Shown here piece by piece: positions 28,636 to 37,977 of a DNA stretch of 64,000 nt. Position 1 is the stretch's first letter; every line of letters begins with the position of its first letter. Position numbers and translations under genes: made by a program. This DNA comes from Maledivibacter sp. (GTDB lineage Bacteria; Bacillota; Clostridia; Peptostreptococcales; Caminicellaceae): the NCBI GenBank assembly GCA_025210375.1, contig JAOASB010000013.1:124001-188000 (forward strand). The letters are read 5' to 3'. The notes under the pieces were generated by a model. The model did no database searches. It was not told the DNA's origin and was given only the letters and a program-made list of their open reading frames with translations.

Positions 28636-28839
28636 TCATCGGATTCTTTTAGGATTACGAAATAATGAAAATATACCGAAAATTATGCCAAGGAAAATAA
28701 AAATATAACTAAGCGGTATTAGATAAAATGGCTCCAATAAAGTTCCATCGGGGGCAACTTTGGCCCCAATAATATTATAGGTAGTTAAACAGCAGAACCC
28801 TACAATGAATGATATTAAAGTCAAAAGATATTTTTTCAT
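28636..28839 (-). CDS. DUF3955 membrane protein
   Basis: A 67-residue protein with two membrane helices (about 4-24 and 41-60) joined by the family motif VAPDGTLLEPFYLIPLSYIF. Function unknown. Last gene of a three-gene unit with the HTH regulator (11-base gap) and the DUF2975 protein. A good GGAGG precedes the ATG. Confidence 0.85.
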   Translation of the reverse strand: MKKYLLTLISFIVGFCCLTTYNIIGAKVAPDGTLLEPFYLIPLSYIFIFLGIIFGIFSLFRNPKRIR

Positions 28840-28850
28840 AAAAGTTCCTC

Positions 28851-29057
28851 CTAATTAGACACATATTCTAATATATCACCAGGCTGACAATCCAGTTCCC
28901 TGCATATAGCGTTTAAGGTAGTAAACCTTATTGCCTTGGCTTTATTATTCTTCAATATAGATAAGTTCGCATTAGTTATTCCTACTCTTTGAGCCAATTC
29001 CGACAATGATATTTTTCTTTTTGCCATCATAACATCAAGATTAACAATTATTCCCAC
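28851..29057 (-). CDS. Xre/YozG-like HTH regulator
   Basis: A compact helix-turn-helix protein of about 68 residues: VNLDVMMAKRKISLSELAQRVGITNANLSILKNNKAKAIRF is one cro/C1-type HTH, ending with ICRELDCQPGDILEYV, typical of the YozG family. Such regulators are normally paired with a DUF2975 membrane protein, as here (14-23-base gap). The frame opens at a GTG at 29066; the GTG at 29057 is better spaced from AGGGG. Likely autoregulates the cassette. Confidence 0.88.
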   Translation of the reverse strand: MGIIVNLDVMMAKRKISLSELAQRVGITNANLSILKNNKAKAIRFTTLNAICRELDCQPGDILEYVSN

Positions 29058-29079
29058 AACCACCACCCCTTAACCTAGC

Positions 29080-29574
29080 TTATATAGTAAAATCATTTTC
29101 TTCCTTAGTCTCCACAGCTTGTTGAAAAACCTTTGATAATATCAATATAAAACATCCGGCGAAGAAGAAAATAAAGAACTCCATATCAGTGTGAATACCC
29201 CTAGAGTCAATATATATTAGTTGAAAATCACCATATATAGGATTCATTATGAGATTTAACAAATAGCACACTGTTATAATAAAACACTCTATTGATATAT
29301 GCCTTAAGATTTTAACATTTTCTCTAACAAAAGGATTGATATTTACTAGTGATTTTACTATTTTTCTTAAGTTATATACTATAAAAATTAATGATATACT
29401 CCCCGTTAAGAACAGCAAATAAATAAATATTCTTTTTGGGGTGCTGATAATAAGATTCTCTGAAAATAATGTGTTCTTTGATATAAGTACAAACATAATT
29501 ACACCTATTAATAGTAAACTATCTAAAGTTATTTTTAATAAACCCGATAAAGAGCCCTTACCATAATATTTCAT
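29080..29574 (-). CDS. DUF2975 membrane protein
   Basis: A 164-residue protein with four predicted membrane helices and the DUF2975 pattern (LRKIVKSLVNINPFVRENVKILRHISIE). Function unknown; it is a regular partner of YozG-like HTH regulators and may sense a membrane or small-molecule signal. First gene of the DUF2975-HTH-DUF3955 unit; GGAGG precedes the ATG. Confidence 0.88.
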   Translation of the reverse strand: MKYYGKGSLSGLLKITLDSLLLIGVIMFVLISKNTLFSENLIISTPKRIFIYLLFLTGSISLIFIVYNLRKIVKSLVNINPFVRENVKILRHISIECFIITVCYLLNLIMNPIYGDFQLIYIDSRGIHTDMEFFIFFFAGCFILILSKVFQQAVETKEENDFTI

Positions 29575-29669
29575 TCTATACCTCCTAACGTATTTCCCAT
29601 TACAATACTAACATTATTTTTTATGTTTTTCAATACTTTTTTATTGTTTTTCGATAAAATATTATTGTG

Positions 29670-29712
29670 AAAAAACATCAAGCCTTTGTAGTTCCTAGCT
29701 TGATGCTTTTTA
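29670..29712 (-). terminator. terminator of the membrane protein/ABC exporter operon
   Basis: AAAAACATCAAGCC (29671-29684) pairs with AGCTTGATGCTTTT (29698-29711). On the minus strand the stem is followed by TTTTTTCAC. It lies just after the stop of the 29718-30443 gene. Confidence 0.8.
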
Positions 29713-29717
29713 TAATT

Positions 29718-30443
29718 TTATCTACCAATGAATGGGTTATATCTGATTGCAAGGGAAAATAAATAGGGATAGTTTTTCTTTAGATATTTCATATATGCAA
29801 TCCATTCATATACAAGTAAAGGATATACCCTTTCAATATCAATCTTTAAATGTTCAAAGTCTTCTTCATTTAAATCCTCATAATTCCCATGGTGATGAAG
29901 CTCGTCCTCTAAATGAAAGACTGCTGTTAGCAGCTCTGTAAAGGTCTCATGCTCTAGGAGAGATGGATTTTGTAGCAATCCAAGTAAGAAACTTCGTTTT
30001 GATTTTAATAGACCTGCAAGGTCTGATATATTTATTTTTTCAATATCTATCTGATATTTTAGTTCTTCCTTAGCTAACTTAACTTTATGCTTAAAGTCAT
30101 TATCATCCCAGGCTTCTATATCCGTAAATATGGGACTGATATATTTTTCATTATTATCGGCATTAAAAATACTATTTAAAAGCTTTGTTCCGACTTCATT
30201 AAAAAATACACCTATAAGCATATTTAATTTCTCAAGTATATGCTGTTTTTCTCTTTCTTCAAGAATTTTATGTAATATTAAGCTTACAATTAAAACTTCT
30301 ATAGGAATAAAGGCTATATCCTCTACTAGAAAAACAAATATATGATGTGGGTCGTGGAATACTGCGTAATGGATTATGTATAGTACAAGAGATAAAAGTA
30401 CTAAAAACACTCCAAATTTTACTTGCCATTTTGATTTATTCAT
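29718..30443 (-). CDS. conserved hypothetical two-TM membrane protein
   Basis: I recognise no named domain. Two membrane helices (about 8-27 and 35-58 from the ATG) precede an acidic, helical cytoplasmic part of about 180 residues with LEDELHHHGNYEDLNEEDFEHL and the terminal YLFSLAIRYNPFIGR. The frame opens at a GTG at 30464, almost touching the ABC stop; the ATG at 30443, with AAGGGAG upstream, is the likelier start. As third gene after the ABC exporter pair it may assist that transporter, but this is inference. Confidence 0.7.
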   Translation of the reverse strand: MNKSKWQVKFGVFLVLLSLVLYIIHYAVFHDPHHIFVFLVEDIAFIPIEVLIVSLILHKILEEREKQHILEKLNMLIGVFFNEVGTKLLNSIFNADNNEKYISPIFTDIEAWDDNDFKHKVKLAKEELKYQIDIEKINISDLAGLLKSKRSFLLGLLQNPSLLEHETFTELLTAVFHLEDELHHHGNYEDLNEEDFEHLKIDIERVYPLLVYEWIAYMKYLKKNYPYLFSLAIRYNPFIGR

Positions 30444-30466
30444 AGCTTTATTAGCTCCCTTCACAT

Positions 30467-32554
30467 TTACCCTTCAATACCTTCGTATTGAAGCTGAACT
30501 AAATTATAATAAAGTCCCTTTTTATCTAACAGCTCTTTGTGGGATCCCATCTCTCTAACCCTACCCTTGTGCATAACTATAATTTTATCTGAATGTTGAA
30601 TAGTCGAAAGCCTATGGGCTACTGCTAATGTTGTCCTCCCCTCCATAATTTTATAAAGTGCATCCTGAATAAGCTTTTCCGTTTCCGTATCAATATTAGC
30701 TGTCGCTTCATCTAAAATAAGTATTGAGGGTTTCCTAGCTAGAGTTCTAGCAAAGGAAATCAATTGTCTTTGTCCTGCCGATAGGGTTGCACCTCTTTCA
30801 TAAACCTTTTCTTTATATTGCTTAGGTAATTTTTTAATAAATTTATGGGCATTGACATACTTAGATGACTCTATCATATCCTCATCAGAAATTTCACTAT
30901 TTCTGAGTTTTATATTGCTCTCTATATTGCCAGTGAACAGAAATACATCTTGAAGCATTTGACCTATATTCCTTCTGAGGCTAGCTGTTTTAATGGTTTT
31001 GATATTTACCCCATCTATAAGAATTTCACCTTTTTGAATATCATAATACTTCCCTATTAGATTGAGAATAGTAGTCTTACCAGCTCCAGTAGCTCCAACA
31101 AATGCCACCATCTCACCTGCATTAACCTTAAAGGATACATCCCTTAGTACCCATTCCCCCTCTTTATAACCAAACCAAACATTTTTAAACTCTATATCAC
31201 CTTTGATTTCATCCAAAGCAATGGTATCATTGTCATCAGCTAGCTTTGGCTTCCTATCAAGAAGTCCAAAAATTCTTTCTGCCGATGACATAGCAGATTG
31301 AAAAACATTGAATTGCTCAGCAAGCTGTTGCACAGGATGAAAAAATCTTGATATGTATTGAGTAAACGCAATCAATGTACCTATTGTCATTATTCCAGAT
31401 AAAACATACTTACCACCAAAATATATTATAATAGCTGTGGATATAATTTTCAAAACATATATTAAGGGTCCGTATATACTAAAAGCAGTAATCTGATTTT
31501 TATTAGCTTTATTTAGTTTGCTATTTATATCAAAAAATTCTTCATATTTACATTTTTCTCTTGCGAAAACTTGAATTATCCTCATCCCAGATATATGTTC
31601 AGATAGAAAAGCATTAACTTTAGCAACATTTTCCCTTACTTCCCTGAACACAATTTTTGAATATCTTCTAAATATTATTGTAGCAATAATCAGAATTGGT
31701 ATCACTGAATAGGTAATCAAGGATAGTTTAAAATTAAAGCTTATCATGGCTATTATAATACCGATCAAAATAAAAATATTTTTTACAGAATTTATTATTA
31801 CACTTGTATACATTTCATTTATAGTCTCCGTATCGTTGGTAACCCTTGTAACTAATTTCCCAATAGGTGTTGAGTCAAAGAAGTTTATCTCCATTCTTTG
31901 AATATGGGAAAACACATCTACTCTTATTTCATAGACAATCCTTTGTCCTGTATATTGAAGCAATAAGGCCTGTATATATTGTACTCCACTGCCTAACAAA
32001 ACTACGATTACAAATAATAATGCAAATCTTATAAGACTATCAAAATCCTGTTTTCTGAGAAGCTTTATATCGTCTTCCGTTAACTTTGAAACCTCAAACC
32101 TATTGGTTCCTGTTTTAATATATTTACCATCTATTAAGGTTAGTCCTTTATCTTCATTTTCTTCTAATAAATCCAACTGAACTTTTGTAAGTCCTTCTAT
32201 AAAGTAATAATCATTACCAATTAGGACTATCCTTGCCTTTAAATTGTCAGGATACTTATTTGTAGGGTCCTTTACAAACCTTTTCCCATTAAATTCCACT
32301 ATATTTTCTAACAATATATCCTCATCCCCAGACACTAGGGTGTATGGAGTACCATATTTTGTGATTATGCTATCAATTCCCTTAGCAACTAGTATAGGTT
32401 GAATAAGTTCCACTCCCACCACAATTGCTAAAAGTATAAAGGAAATTATCATCTGTACCAAATAGGGTCTAGCATACTTCATTAACCTCTTAAATAGGTA
32501 CAAATCTTTTTTATTTGTCTTACTGTGGGTAAGTACATCTTCTAACATATTCAT
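30467..32554 (-). CDS. heterodimeric ABC exporter subunit (canonical ATPase)
   Basis: Type IV ABC half-exporter of 695 residues. The membrane domain (about 30-340) contains a large extracellular insertion after helix 1 (about 65-165) also seen in the YheH/TM288-like branch. The nucleotide-binding domain has Walker A VGATGAGKTT, signature LSAGQRQL and Walker B ILILDEATANID with the catalytic Glu. It is encoded 16 bases after its partner. Heterodimeric exporters of this kind pump lipids or drugs; the substrate is unknown. Confidence 0.92.
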   Translation of the reverse strand: MNMLEDVLTHSKTNKKDLYLFKRLMKYARPYLVQMIISFILLAIVVGVELIQPILVAKGIDSIITKYGTPYTLVSGDEDILLENIVEFNGKRFVKDPTNKYPDNLKARIVLIGNDYYFIEGLTKVQLDLLEENEDKGLTLIDGKYIKTGTNRFEVSKLTEDDIKLLRKQDFDSLIRFALLFVIVVLLGSGVQYIQALLLQYTGQRIVYEIRVDVFSHIQRMEINFFDSTPIGKLVTRVTNDTETINEMYTSVIINSVKNIFILIGIIIAMISFNFKLSLITYSVIPILIIATIIFRRYSKIVFREVRENVAKVNAFLSEHISGMRIIQVFAREKCKYEEFFDINSKLNKANKNQITAFSIYGPLIYVLKIISTAIIIYFGGKYVLSGIMTIGTLIAFTQYISRFFHPVQQLAEQFNVFQSAMSSAERIFGLLDRKPKLADDNDTIALDEIKGDIEFKNVWFGYKEGEWVLRDVSFKVNAGEMVAFVGATGAGKTTILNLIGKYYDIQKGEILIDGVNIKTIKTASLRRNIGQMLQDVFLFTGNIESNIKLRNSEISDEDMIESSKYVNAHKFIKKLPKQYKEKVYERGATLSAGQRQLISFARTLARKPSILILDEATANIDTETEKLIQDALYKIMEGRTTLAVAHRLSTIQHSDKIIVMHKGRVREMGSHKELLDKKGLYYNLVQLQYEGIEG

Positions 32555-32570
32555 ATTTAGTTACCACCTT

Positions 32571-34319
32571 TTACTGGTTTTTCATCATATCTGCCAGCTG
32601 CTGTTTTTTTACAATTGAGTTATATTGTCCATTAATCCCTACTAATTCTTCGTGGGTACCTTCTTCAATTACATTGCCTTCATCTAGAAATATTATATGA
32701 TCTGAATGCTTTATGGTAGAAATTCTATGGGCAATAATTATTGTGGTCTTGTTCTTTCTTTGAGTCTTTATAGCTGATAGTATTTTCTCCTCTGTATCAG
32801 TATCAACAGCCGATACCCCATCGTCAAGTATTAGTATTGGAGCTTCTTTAATTAAGGCTCTAGCTATTGATATTCTTTGCTTTTGTCCACCTGAAAGGGT
32901 AATACCTCGCTCTCCTACTAATGTTTCATAGCCTTCTTTAAATTCTATAATATTTTCATGAACACTAGATAACTGCGCATATTTCATTACTTTATCGATT
33001 TCTAAGTTATCCACCCCAAAGGCAATATTTCTTGATATAGTATCTGAAAAAAGAAAATTGTCTTGAGGAACATAACCTATATTCTCTCTTAGTTTATTTA
33101 AAGGTATTTTCATAATATCTTGATCATCAAAAAATATCCTTTGATCTGGTACATTATATACCCTAAGAAGCAAATTAACCAAAGTAGTTTTCCCAGCACC
33201 AGTTCTCCCAATAATGCCAATTGTTTTACCTTGACCGATATTTAGATTGATATTTTTTAGTACGTATTCTTTTGAATTCGGATATTTGAAAGATAAGTTG
33301 CTAATTCTAATATTCCCTTTGATGTCTTTAATATCAAGTACTTCATTGGAATCAAAAACCTCAGGAACTTCATCAAGTATTTTTTCAATCCTATCAAGGG
33401 AAGCTTTACCTTGAGCAATGACATTTAAGACCATTCCAATGGCCATCATAGGCCATACCAACATAGTCAAAAAATTAATAAAAGCAACAAGTTCACCTAA
33501 TGAGATTTCGCCAACCATGGTTAATCTACCACCATATATTAAGGTTAAAATTAAGCTCAATCCTACTACCACTGTTATAATCGGTTCAATAGCAGATCTA
33601 AGCTTAGCTAGTCTAATGTTTTTATTAAAGTTGTTTTCGTTTGTTTTGCTAAAAGCTTGTATCTCTTTATATTCCTGAATGAATGCCTTAATAACCCTAA
33701 TACCGGAAAAACTTTCTTGTACCATGTCGGTCATTTCAGCGAAGGCCTCTTGCTTCTCTTTAAATCTTTGCTTCATAAATTTGCTCATGATAAAGCCTTG
33801 AAAAATAATTAGTGGAAATGGAATAATTGCTATTAATGTAAGTTTTAAATCCACAATATATGCCATATTATATAAAACTAATGCTATTAATACAGTGGCA
33901 TCCACTATCATTAAAAGTCCCGGCCCAATAGCCATTCTTACAGCATTAATATCATTAGTAGCATGTGCCATGAGATCTCCAGTTTTATGCTGATTAAAGT
34001 ATTTTTGAGAAAGCTTCTCAAGGTGACTAAATATTTCATTTCTAAGGCTAAATTCAATATTCCTTGATGCCCCAAAAATCAAGTTTCTCCACAAAAACCT
34101 ACCAAATCCAATGGAAAAACCGATTAAAAGAAGATATAATGCTTTATTTACTAAGTATTGCTCCTTTACTCCACCTTCTACAATCCCATCGGTTATATTT
34201 CCAATTATTATTGGAACCTGTATCTGCAATAAATCTACAATGATTAATGCAATAACTCCTATCAAAAATGCCCAGAAATATTTTTTATAATACTTATTTA
34301 AATATTTTCCAAAAATCAT
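32571..34319 (-). CDS. heterodimeric ABC exporter subunit (degenerate site)
   Basis: Half-exporter of 582 residues, partner of the 30467-32554 protein. Walker A is GRTGAGKTT and the signature LSGGQKQR, but Walker B reads ILILDDGVSAVD, with Asp where the catalytic Glu should be. This is the hallmark of the YheI/TM287-like subunit that contributes a non-hydrolytic ATP site. AGGAG precedes the ATG. It is the first gene of a three-gene operon. Confidence 0.92.
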   Translation of the reverse strand: MIFGKYLNKYYKKYFWAFLIGVIALIIVDLLQIQVPIIIGNITDGIVEGGVKEQYLVNKALYLLLIGFSIGFGRFLWRNLIFGASRNIEFSLRNEIFSHLEKLSQKYFNQHKTGDLMAHATNDINAVRMAIGPGLLMIVDATVLIALVLYNMAYIVDLKLTLIAIIPFPLIIFQGFIMSKFMKQRFKEKQEAFAEMTDMVQESFSGIRVIKAFIQEYKEIQAFSKTNENNFNKNIRLAKLRSAIEPIITVVVGLSLILTLIYGGRLTMVGEISLGELVAFINFLTMLVWPMMAIGMVLNVIAQGKASLDRIEKILDEVPEVFDSNEVLDIKDIKGNIRISNLSFKYPNSKEYVLKNINLNIGQGKTIGIIGRTGAGKTTLVNLLLRVYNVPDQRIFFDDQDIMKIPLNKLRENIGYVPQDNFLFSDTISRNIAFGVDNLEIDKVMKYAQLSSVHENIIEFKEGYETLVGERGITLSGGQKQRISIARALIKEAPILILDDGVSAVDTDTEEKILSAIKTQRKNKTTIIIAHRISTIKHSDHIIFLDEGNVIEEGTHEELVGINGQYNSIVKKQQLADMMKNQ

Positions 34320-34357
34320 TTTTTATCTCCTCATTATTTATTTAGGTTAAGAATGTA

Positions 34358-34462
34358 TATAGATATTGTAGTTAAAGAGTTAGTTTATACACATCAAAAA
34401 TCCCAAGGAACATCGGATATTTTAATATGTATAAATTACGATTTACTTGGAACTCTCTATAG
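34358..34462. repeat. MITE-like hairpin element, full copy B
   Basis: A 105-bp copy bounded by TATAG at both ends, with GTTTATACACATCAAAAATC on the left, CATCGGATATTTTAATATGT at the centre-right and ACTCTCTATAG at the right end. It sits upstream of the ABC exporter operon. Confidence 0.72.
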
Positions 34463-34607
34463 TTTATACTAAATTCACAAAATGATGTAATAATCGAGAT
34501 CAGCGTAAATATTTTACCATATAAGGAATCATTCAACAATGACTCAAATCTTTTATATGAACAAAATCCAAGTTATACAAATTTGTAATATTTATATAAA
34601 GCTTAGG

Positions 34608-34685
34608 ATAAATCTTGATTCATATATGTTGGAATATCCCATATTTCCGGGGAGTTTTCATGGCCATAAATCAAAGTTTTTACTT
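34608..34685. repeat. MITE-like hairpin element, diverged copy in reverse orientation
   Basis: The block GATAAATCTTGATTCATATA followed by CCATATTTCCGGGGAGTTTTCATGG and AAATCAAAGTTTTTA aligns with the reverse-oriented copy at 52649-52751. The ends have decayed. With copy B it fills most of the 505-base gap between the ABC exporter and the hydrogenase-like gene. Confidence 0.45.
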
Positions 34686-34824
34686 AAATACCCATAACAA
34701 TTGTAAATAAAGTCATTATTTTTAATTTTAAAAAATTGATAATAATGATACAATTAAGAATAGGTGGTCAATATTTGCCGATAAAATTTATGCTTTTAAA
34801 TGTATCTTAGACGGAGGGATTATT

Positions 34825-36075
34825 TTGAGCAGTTCTTTTCACTCTGTAATTCTTAAAGAAGATTTATGCATCGGATGTACAAACTGTATAAAAAGATGTC
34901 CTACAGAAGCTATTAGGGTTAGAAATGGAAAAGCTAATATCATAGAAAGTAAATGTATAGATTGTGGAGAATGTATTAGACGATGTCCAGAACACGCCAA
35001 GGACAGCGTCTCCGATTCTCTAGATAAAATCAAATCCTTTAAGTATAAAATTGCTTTACCTGCCCCAAGCCTCTATTCCCAATTTGGTGAAAAAGAGGAT
35101 CCTGGTAAAATCTTAGCTGCCTTAAAGCATATTGGCTTCGATGAAGTATTTGAGGTGTCTAGGGCAGCAGACATAGTTTCAGAATATACGAAAAAAATAG
35201 TCGCTAAATCAGATAAGAGACCATTACTTTCTTCATCTTGTCCTGTTGTAGTTAGGCTTATAGAGGTTCGATTTCCAAATCTTATAGACCATATATTACC
35301 TATAGATTCTCCTGCCGAAATAGCCGCAACTATAGCTAGAAAACAGACCTTAGAAAAACTGCAGCTTGATGCTTCGGATATAGGAATATTCTTTATTAGT
35401 CCTTGTCCATCAAAGGTAACTAGTGTAAAAAGTCCAATAGGCTCAAAGAAATCCTCTATCGATGGGGTTATATCCTTTAAAGAAATATATCCTCATATTA
35501 TCAGAAATCTTAAATCTGTTGAAGAACCCTTGCCCTTTTATTTATCTGGAAAAGCTATTGGATGGGCAAGATCTGGAGGAGAGACCTTTTCACTGGGCAT
35601 AAGTGATTATATTTGTGTTGATGGAATCGAAAACGTAATAAATATTTTGGACGACATAGAGGATGGTCGTTTAACGGGAGTTAGATTTGCTGAACTCCTA
35701 TCATGTACAAACGGATGTGTAGGTGGAGTATTGGCAATAGAAAACTCTTTTATTGCTAGGAATAGAATCCGACGGTTAGCAGAAAAATATGGAGCTGAAG
35801 AACCTGAATTAAACTACGACCTATCCGATGAGGATATCTATCTTCAAGAAAAAATTACGCCTCGCAAAAACAATGTTTTTGGAGATAATTTTGTTGAAGC
35901 TATGAAAAAAATGGCTAAATGTATGGAAATAAAAGAACAGCTTCCAAGACTAGACTGTGGTGCCTGTGGCTCACCTTCATGTCAAGCTATGGCGGAGGAT
36001 ATAGTACTAGGTCAAACAACTCTCGACGATTGTATGGTTCTTTTCAAAAAAAAATATGAGAATCAACTAAAATAA
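34825..36075 (+). CDS. [FeFe]-hydrogenase-like iron-sulfur protein
   Basis: A 416-residue cytoplasmic protein. Two [4Fe-4S] motifs at the N-terminus (Cys 15/18/21/25 and 44/47/50/54), then the large-subunit C-terminal domain with H-cluster-type cysteines: SSCPVVV (Cys139), SPCPSK (Cys194) and LLSCTNGCVGGVL (Cys294/298). The C-terminal tail carries another cluster motif, LDCGACGSPSCQ, plus DDC. The motifs depart from the catalytic TSCxPxW and MPCxxKxxE of group A enzymes and resemble the putative sensory group found in clostridia next to PAS or anti-sigma-like genes. No maturation genes or NADH subunits are nearby. TTG start with GGAGGG. Confidence 0.8.
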   Translation: MSSSFHSVILKEDLCIGCTNCIKRCPTEAIRVRNGKANIIESKCIDCGECIRRCPEHAKDSVSDSLDKIKSFKYKIALPAPSLYSQFGEKEDPGKILAALKHIGFDEVFEVSRAADIVSEYTKKIVAKSDKRPLLSSSCPVVVRLIEVRFPNLIDHILPIDSPAEIAATIARKQTLEKLQLDASDIGIFFISPCPSKVTSVKSPIGSKKSSIDGVISFKEIYPHIIRNLKSVEEPLPFYLSGKAIGWARSGGETFSLGISDYICVDGIENVINILDDIEDGRLTGVRFAELLSCTNGCVGGVLAIENSFIARNRIRRLAEKYGAEEPELNYDLSDEDIYLQEKITPRKNNVFGDNFVEAMKKMAKCMEIKEQLPRLDCGACGSPSCQAMAEDIVLGQTTLDDCMVLFKKKYENQLK

Positions 36076-36106
36076 AGGTTGGTTACATGAACCTTCCTTT
36101 ATTTTT
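36070..36106 (+). terminator. terminator of the hydrogenase-like gene
   Basis: AAATAAAGGTTGGTT pairs with AACCTTCCTTTATTT (two mismatches, 5-nt loop) and is followed by TTCAT. It overlaps the stop codon. Confidence 0.75.
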
Positions 36107-36302
36107 CATAATAAACTTAAATTCGAGAACCCAATGCACTATCCCCAGTTATTATCATATTATTATTTCCCCTTTTTGATTTTTTTCTATAAATGGGTAA
36201 TTATTAAAATCATATATGCTAGATTTTATACCCATACCACATATGGAACACCTTAACCCATTCATTTTACCTTCCCCCTTAAAAACTATACAATTTCAAC
36301 CA

Positions 36303-36334
36303 AAAAACACCTATATCCAAATATAGATGTTTTT
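36303..36334 (-). terminator. terminator of cvfB
   Basis: AAAAACACCTATAT (36303-36316) pairs with ATATAGATGTTTTT (36321-36334), one G-T pair, 4-nt loop, six bases from the stop codon. Confidence 0.75.
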
Positions 36335-36339
36335 AATAC

Positions 36340-37185
36340 TTATACCTTTGAAACTAACTCGATACCTGTTTTAGTAATTCTAATTTTTTCTTCTTTTAAC
36401 AATCTACCTACAGCTCTCTTAAATGCACGTTTACTCATATTTAATTCAGCTTTAATCATGTCTGGGGAACTATGGTCATTTAAGGATAATTTTCCGCCCT
36501 TTAAATTTATTTTATCCAATACTATTTTTGTATCATCATCCATTTGCTTATATGCCTTTTTTCTTAAGCTTAAATCTAATTTCCCATCTTCCTTTACTTT
36601 AGTTATTCTAACTTCTACTTTGTCACCATATTTATAGTCGCCATATAATTCCTTATTGGGTATTAATCCTCGATATTTATTATCAACTGCTACAAACGCA
36701 CCTATCTCCTTAGCTATGCCATAAATAGTCCCATTAACTTTGTCATCTTCCTTGAATGGAGAACTATTACTTAAATCCTTATTAATATTCATAGTAGCAC
36801 ATAACCTGTCACTCTTATCAATATAAATTCCAACTAAATATTTTCTTCCCTTGATAACTCTGCTTGTCTGTTCTTTAAATGGCAAAAATAAATCCTTTTC
36901 TAATCCCCAATCTAAGAAAGCCCCGATTTCTGTGGTTTCCACTACTTCTAATGATTCTAGCTGCCCAATTGTCATCTTAGGTTTTCTTGTTGTAGCTATC
37001 ATTCTATCCTCGGAATCCCTATAAACAAAAACCTCTATTTCGTCTCCTATTTCAATTTCTTCCGGTACCTGCTTTCGTGGTAAAAGTACATCCTCATCAC
37101 TCATATTTAACTTTGAATTTAAATAAGCCCCTGCTTGCTTAAATCTAACAACCTCTAATTTCTGTACTTTTCCTAATTCTATCAT
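36340..37185 (-). CDS. cvfB: CvfB family S1 RNA-binding protein
   Basis: Soluble protein of about 281 residues with three S1-like modules (about 1-60, 65-130 and 140-215; for example EIGAFLDWGLEKDLFLP and EIGAFVAVDNKYRGLIP) and a C-terminal winged helix (SPDMIKAELNMSKRAFKRAVGRLLKEEKI), the CvfB/YitL architecture. In Staphylococcus CvfB binds RNA and affects virulence gene expression. The frame extends 25 codons upstream, but AAGGTG precedes the ATG at 37185, which gives the family start MIELGKVQKLEV. Confidence 0.92.
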   Translation of the reverse strand: MIELGKVQKLEVVRFKQAGAYLNSKLNMSDEDVLLPRKQVPEEIEIGDEIEVFVYRDSEDRMIATTRKPKMTIGQLESLEVVETTEIGAFLDWGLEKDLFLPFKEQTSRVIKGRKYLVGIYIDKSDRLCATMNINKDLSNSSPFKEDDKVNGTIYGIAKEIGAFVAVDNKYRGLIPNKELYGDYKYGDKVEVRITKVKEDGKLDLSLRKKAYKQMDDDTKIVLDKINLKGGKLSLNDHSSPDMIKAELNMSKRAFKRAVGRLLKEEKIRITKTGIELVSKV

Positions 37186-37240
37186 CTTTTCACCTTCTTT
37201 AATTAATATTAGCTTTTCTACCATATCTATGGAATATTTT

Positions 37241-37285
37241 AATATAAATATCCCAGTCAAAACCTTAATTTTAGGGAAATCTATA
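37241..37285. repeat. MITE-like hairpin family, short degenerate copy
   Basis: AATATAAATATCCCAGTCAAAACC followed by TTTTAGGGAAATCTATA combines both ends of the element without its centre. It overlaps the upstream part of the cvfB reading frame, which supports the downstream start. Confidence 0.4.
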
Positions 37286-37289
37286 GATA

Positions 37290-37595
37290 TTACTCCTTAA
37301 TATGTTCCCAAAGCCCGTTATTGTTATTAGTATGACCTATCCGTATTTGTTTGATAATATGCTCCCCTTCAAGCTCGTATAATGAATCCGTTACATAACC
37401 TATATCTTTATTATAAAAAATACTTTTATGTATATTATAAGCAGAAGCAGTATTTTCAGTATCAACAATAAATTCAACAATCTTCAGCTTATCTATTTGT
37501 CTTTTTCTATAAAAATAAAATTTCACCAAGGAAACTAAGAACATAAACAATATTAATGCACTTATATAGATGGCTATTTGAAAAATGCAAGACAA
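37290..37595 (-). CDS. small membrane protein with winged-helix-like tail
   Basis: A 101-residue predicted protein, TTG start with GGAGTG upstream. One membrane helix (about 5-27) precedes a cytoplasmic tail (LKIVEFIVDTENTASAYNIHKSIFY, then SLYELEGEHIIKQIRIG) whose pattern resembles a winged helix. I recognise no family. It lies alone between cvfB and the surface-protein gene. It may be real, but evidence is limited to reading-frame quality and start context. Confidence 0.5.
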   Translation of the reverse strand: MSCIFQIAIYISALILFMFLVSLVKFYFYRKRQIDKLKIVEFIVDTENTASAYNIHKSIFYNKDIGYVTDSLYELEGEHIIKQIRIGHTNNNNGLWEHIKE

Positions 37596-37977
37596 ACAAT
37601 CACTCCAATCATCCTATGTCGCAATGTAATATTATCATGTATAGGTAATATTAACAAGCTAAATAAATTGAATATAGATAAAAACTTAATGACATTCAAA
37701 TCTTAAATTTAAAGTCAGATTACTACTGACAATAGAAGAATGACTACATTTATTGTAGTCATTCTTTTATTGTATATCTAATATTTTTTGTCTTAATATA
37801 ATTGATTATACAACTTTATTATATATTTGCTAGCTGTGTGATTATTAGCGTGTAGAATTTCAACTTTTTAACCCTGACCACAATCTTATTGCAAAGAAAG
37901 AAAGTCAACTCCAGACTTTTAGATCTCTTTCTTTGTAGCAAACGCCAATTTTCCTCTCTCCTAACTGTCCCATTCGT
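37596..37977. other. 382-base gap with two hairpins
   Basis: No gene seen. A 13-bp hairpin lies at 37737-37766 (AGAATGACTACA with TGTAGTCATTCT). A second, longer-loop hairpin at 37892-37935 (CAAAGAAAG with CTTTCTTTG) follows the surface-protein stop and could be its terminator. Confidence 0.5.
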
